Below are positions 5,945-6,923 of a stretch of DNA of 6,923 nt, piece by piece. The stretch covers positions 7,667 through 14,589 of the forward strand of contig DNHH01000045.1 of the NCBI GenBank assembly GCA_003485955.1. The letters are read 5' to 3'. The position numbers and the translations under genes were made by a program. The DNA comes from Opitutia bacterium (GTDB lineage: Bacteria; Verrucomicrobiota; Verrucomicrobiia; Opitutales; UBA953). Under the pieces are notes generated by a model. That model was not told the origin of the DNA, searched no databases, and was given only the letters and a program-made list of their open reading frames with translations. Every line of letters begins with the position of its first letter. The first letter of the stretch is position 1.

Positions 5945-6923
5945 ATGCTCCGTTACCTCATTCTCTGCGCATGTTCACTTTCACAGGCAGCCATTATGCC
6001 TGATAACGTCGTGCCTGGACCCAAGGCACCGTTCGTTCAGCCCACTGGCAATGAACGTGCCGAACTACACCAGTCAATCCGTGCGTACATGAATCAAGTA
6101 CCATCGACGGTTACCGCGCACCCATCGGCAAAAAACTTCCCCGGAACCGTTGAGTCAACGGCACGTATTAGCCGGAGTGTAAATTATGATAGTAACCTTA
6201 TCAATCGATGGGATGTCACCGCTGGTAATGCTCCGAATTTAGCAACCTCACCAGAAGCGTGGCAAGATACGGGCCTGTACGCAGCACCAGGGGAAGTTAT
6301 CACGGTGACAGTCACCTCATTACCCAAAGACCGAAAAGTAAGTATCATTATCGGATGCCACCGCGATAGCCTCTTGCAGCTGGATAAATGGAATCGCTTC
6401 CCAGTCATTACCCGGACGTTTGTACTCAAAGTTGGCGAGAACCGTATCGCCAATGCTTTTGGCGGGCTACTTTTTATTAAAGTAAGCTCAACCGCTGAAA
6501 ATAAAAAATCATTCGAGCCCGTTGAGGCGGCGACCCCATTACAATTCAACGAGGCCGTCGCATCGCCCATCTATACACTTGGAATCGACAGCCAAGAGAC
6601 GTGGTCCAGTTCACGCCTTACGCCTGGACCATGGGGTACGCTCGTCGGTAAGCGTATCATCCTCCATGTGCCCTCACACCTTTTACGCGATTTACCAGAA
6701 CCCAAAGAGTTACTCGAGTGGTGGGATAAGGTCTTGGAGGTCGAAGATGACTTCATCGCACTGGATCGCTTTGCCCCTGAACGCGTTGTCCCAGACATCC
6801 AAATCTCTGCTGGATTTATGCACTCGGGTTACCCCTTCATGTGCCAACTAAAGGCATCTGGACGACATATCGTTGACCTCGCCCGATTAAAGGCAGAAGG
6901 CGACTGGGGCTTCTTCCATGAAC
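5945..6923 (+). CDS. Second M60-family metallopeptidase, secreted paralogue (3' end outside window)
   Basis: The frame is open from the ATG at 5945 to the window edge, 326 complete codons with no stop. It is a clear paralogue of the preceding gene. Shared blocks are FPG (65-67), TGLYAAPGE (109-117), IGCHRDSL (136-143), WNRFPVITRT (149-158), AFGGLLFI (171-178), MHSGYPFMC (292-300) and EGDWGFFHE (318-326). The last two residues are the start of the zinc motif HExxH, so its completeness cannot be judged here. Unlike its neighbour it has no membrane anchor or linker. MLRYLILCACSLSQA looks like a short signal peptide with cleavage after A15, so the protein is probably exported and released. A GTG at 5927 is an alternative start adding six residues (MTVFLG). 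Shine-Dalgarno support is poor for both: AGG lies one base from the ATG. It follows the first M60 gene by 62 bp and may share its transcript. Confidence 0.87.
   Translation, partial: MLRYLILCACSLSQAAIMPDNVVPGPKAPFVQPTGNERAELHQSIRAYMNQVPSTVTAHPSAKNFPGTVESTARISRSVNYDSNLINRWDVTAGNAPNLATSPEAWQDTGLYAAPGEVITVTVTSLPKDRKVSIIIGCHRDSLLQLDKWNRFPVITRTFVLKVGENRIANAFGGLLFIKVSSTAENKKSFEPVEAATPLQFNEAVASPIYTLGIDSQETWSSSRLTPGPWGTLVGKRIILHVPSHLLRDLPEPKELLEWWDKVLEVEDDFIALDRFAPERVVPDIQISAGFMHSGYPFMCQLKASGRHIVDLARLKAEGDWGFFHE

Noticed and set aside
5957..5974. Lipoprotein signal (LCAC) at the start of the second M60 protein
   Set aside because: Cysteine 10 would leave a very short hydrophobic core, and cysteine at the -2 position is atypical. 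The SQA cleavage site after residue 15 fits an ordinary signal peptide better.
6184..6851. Frames within the second M60 gene (6184-6570 minus, 6522-6851 plus, 6571-6798 minus)
   Set aside because: The plus-strand M60 frame runs through this whole region with clear paralogue similarity, so these are shadows.

Overview
The window looks like a stretch of bacterial chromosome of roughly even base composition. It comes from an organism that makes its own leucine and carries glycan- and glycoprotein-degrading enzymes. None of the visible starts has a good Shine-Dalgarno sequence. This, together with a heparinase II/III family protein, tandem M60 (mucinase/enhancin-type) peptidases and a split leuC/leuD pair, makes me lean towards the Verrucomicrobiota (Opitutae-like). 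That assignment is an inference from gene content; there is no rRNA or other taxonomic marker here.

Layout. (1) Positions 1-1256, plus strand: the C-terminal part of a heparinase II/III-family polysaccharide lyase, whose 5' end lies outside the window. (2) Positions 1262-3640, minus strand: an apparent leucine operon read right to left, leuC, then a 100-residue unrecognised ORF, then leuD. It converges on the lyase with only 5 bp between stop codons, and a strong stem-loop overlaps the lyase stop. (3) Positions 3641-3758: a short divergent promoter region with one TTGAC-type hexamer facing each way. (4) Positions 3759-5882, plus strand: a membrane-anchored M60 metallopeptidase with an intact zinc motif and a charged coiled-coil hairpin inserted late in its catalytic domain. 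(5) Positions 5945-6923, plus strand: a second M60 paralogue with a signal peptide instead of an anchor. The window edge cuts it just after the first two residues (HE) of its zinc motif, so it has no stop codon here.

How the genes work together. LeuC and LeuD form the isopropylmalate isomerase of leucine synthesis. The two M60 proteins and the lyase belong to families that attack glycoproteins and acidic polysaccharides outside the cytoplasm, and would fit a polymer-scavenging lifestyle. There is no sign that the leucine genes are functionally tied to them. No tRNA, rRNA, CRISPR array, insertion sequence or phage gene is visible.
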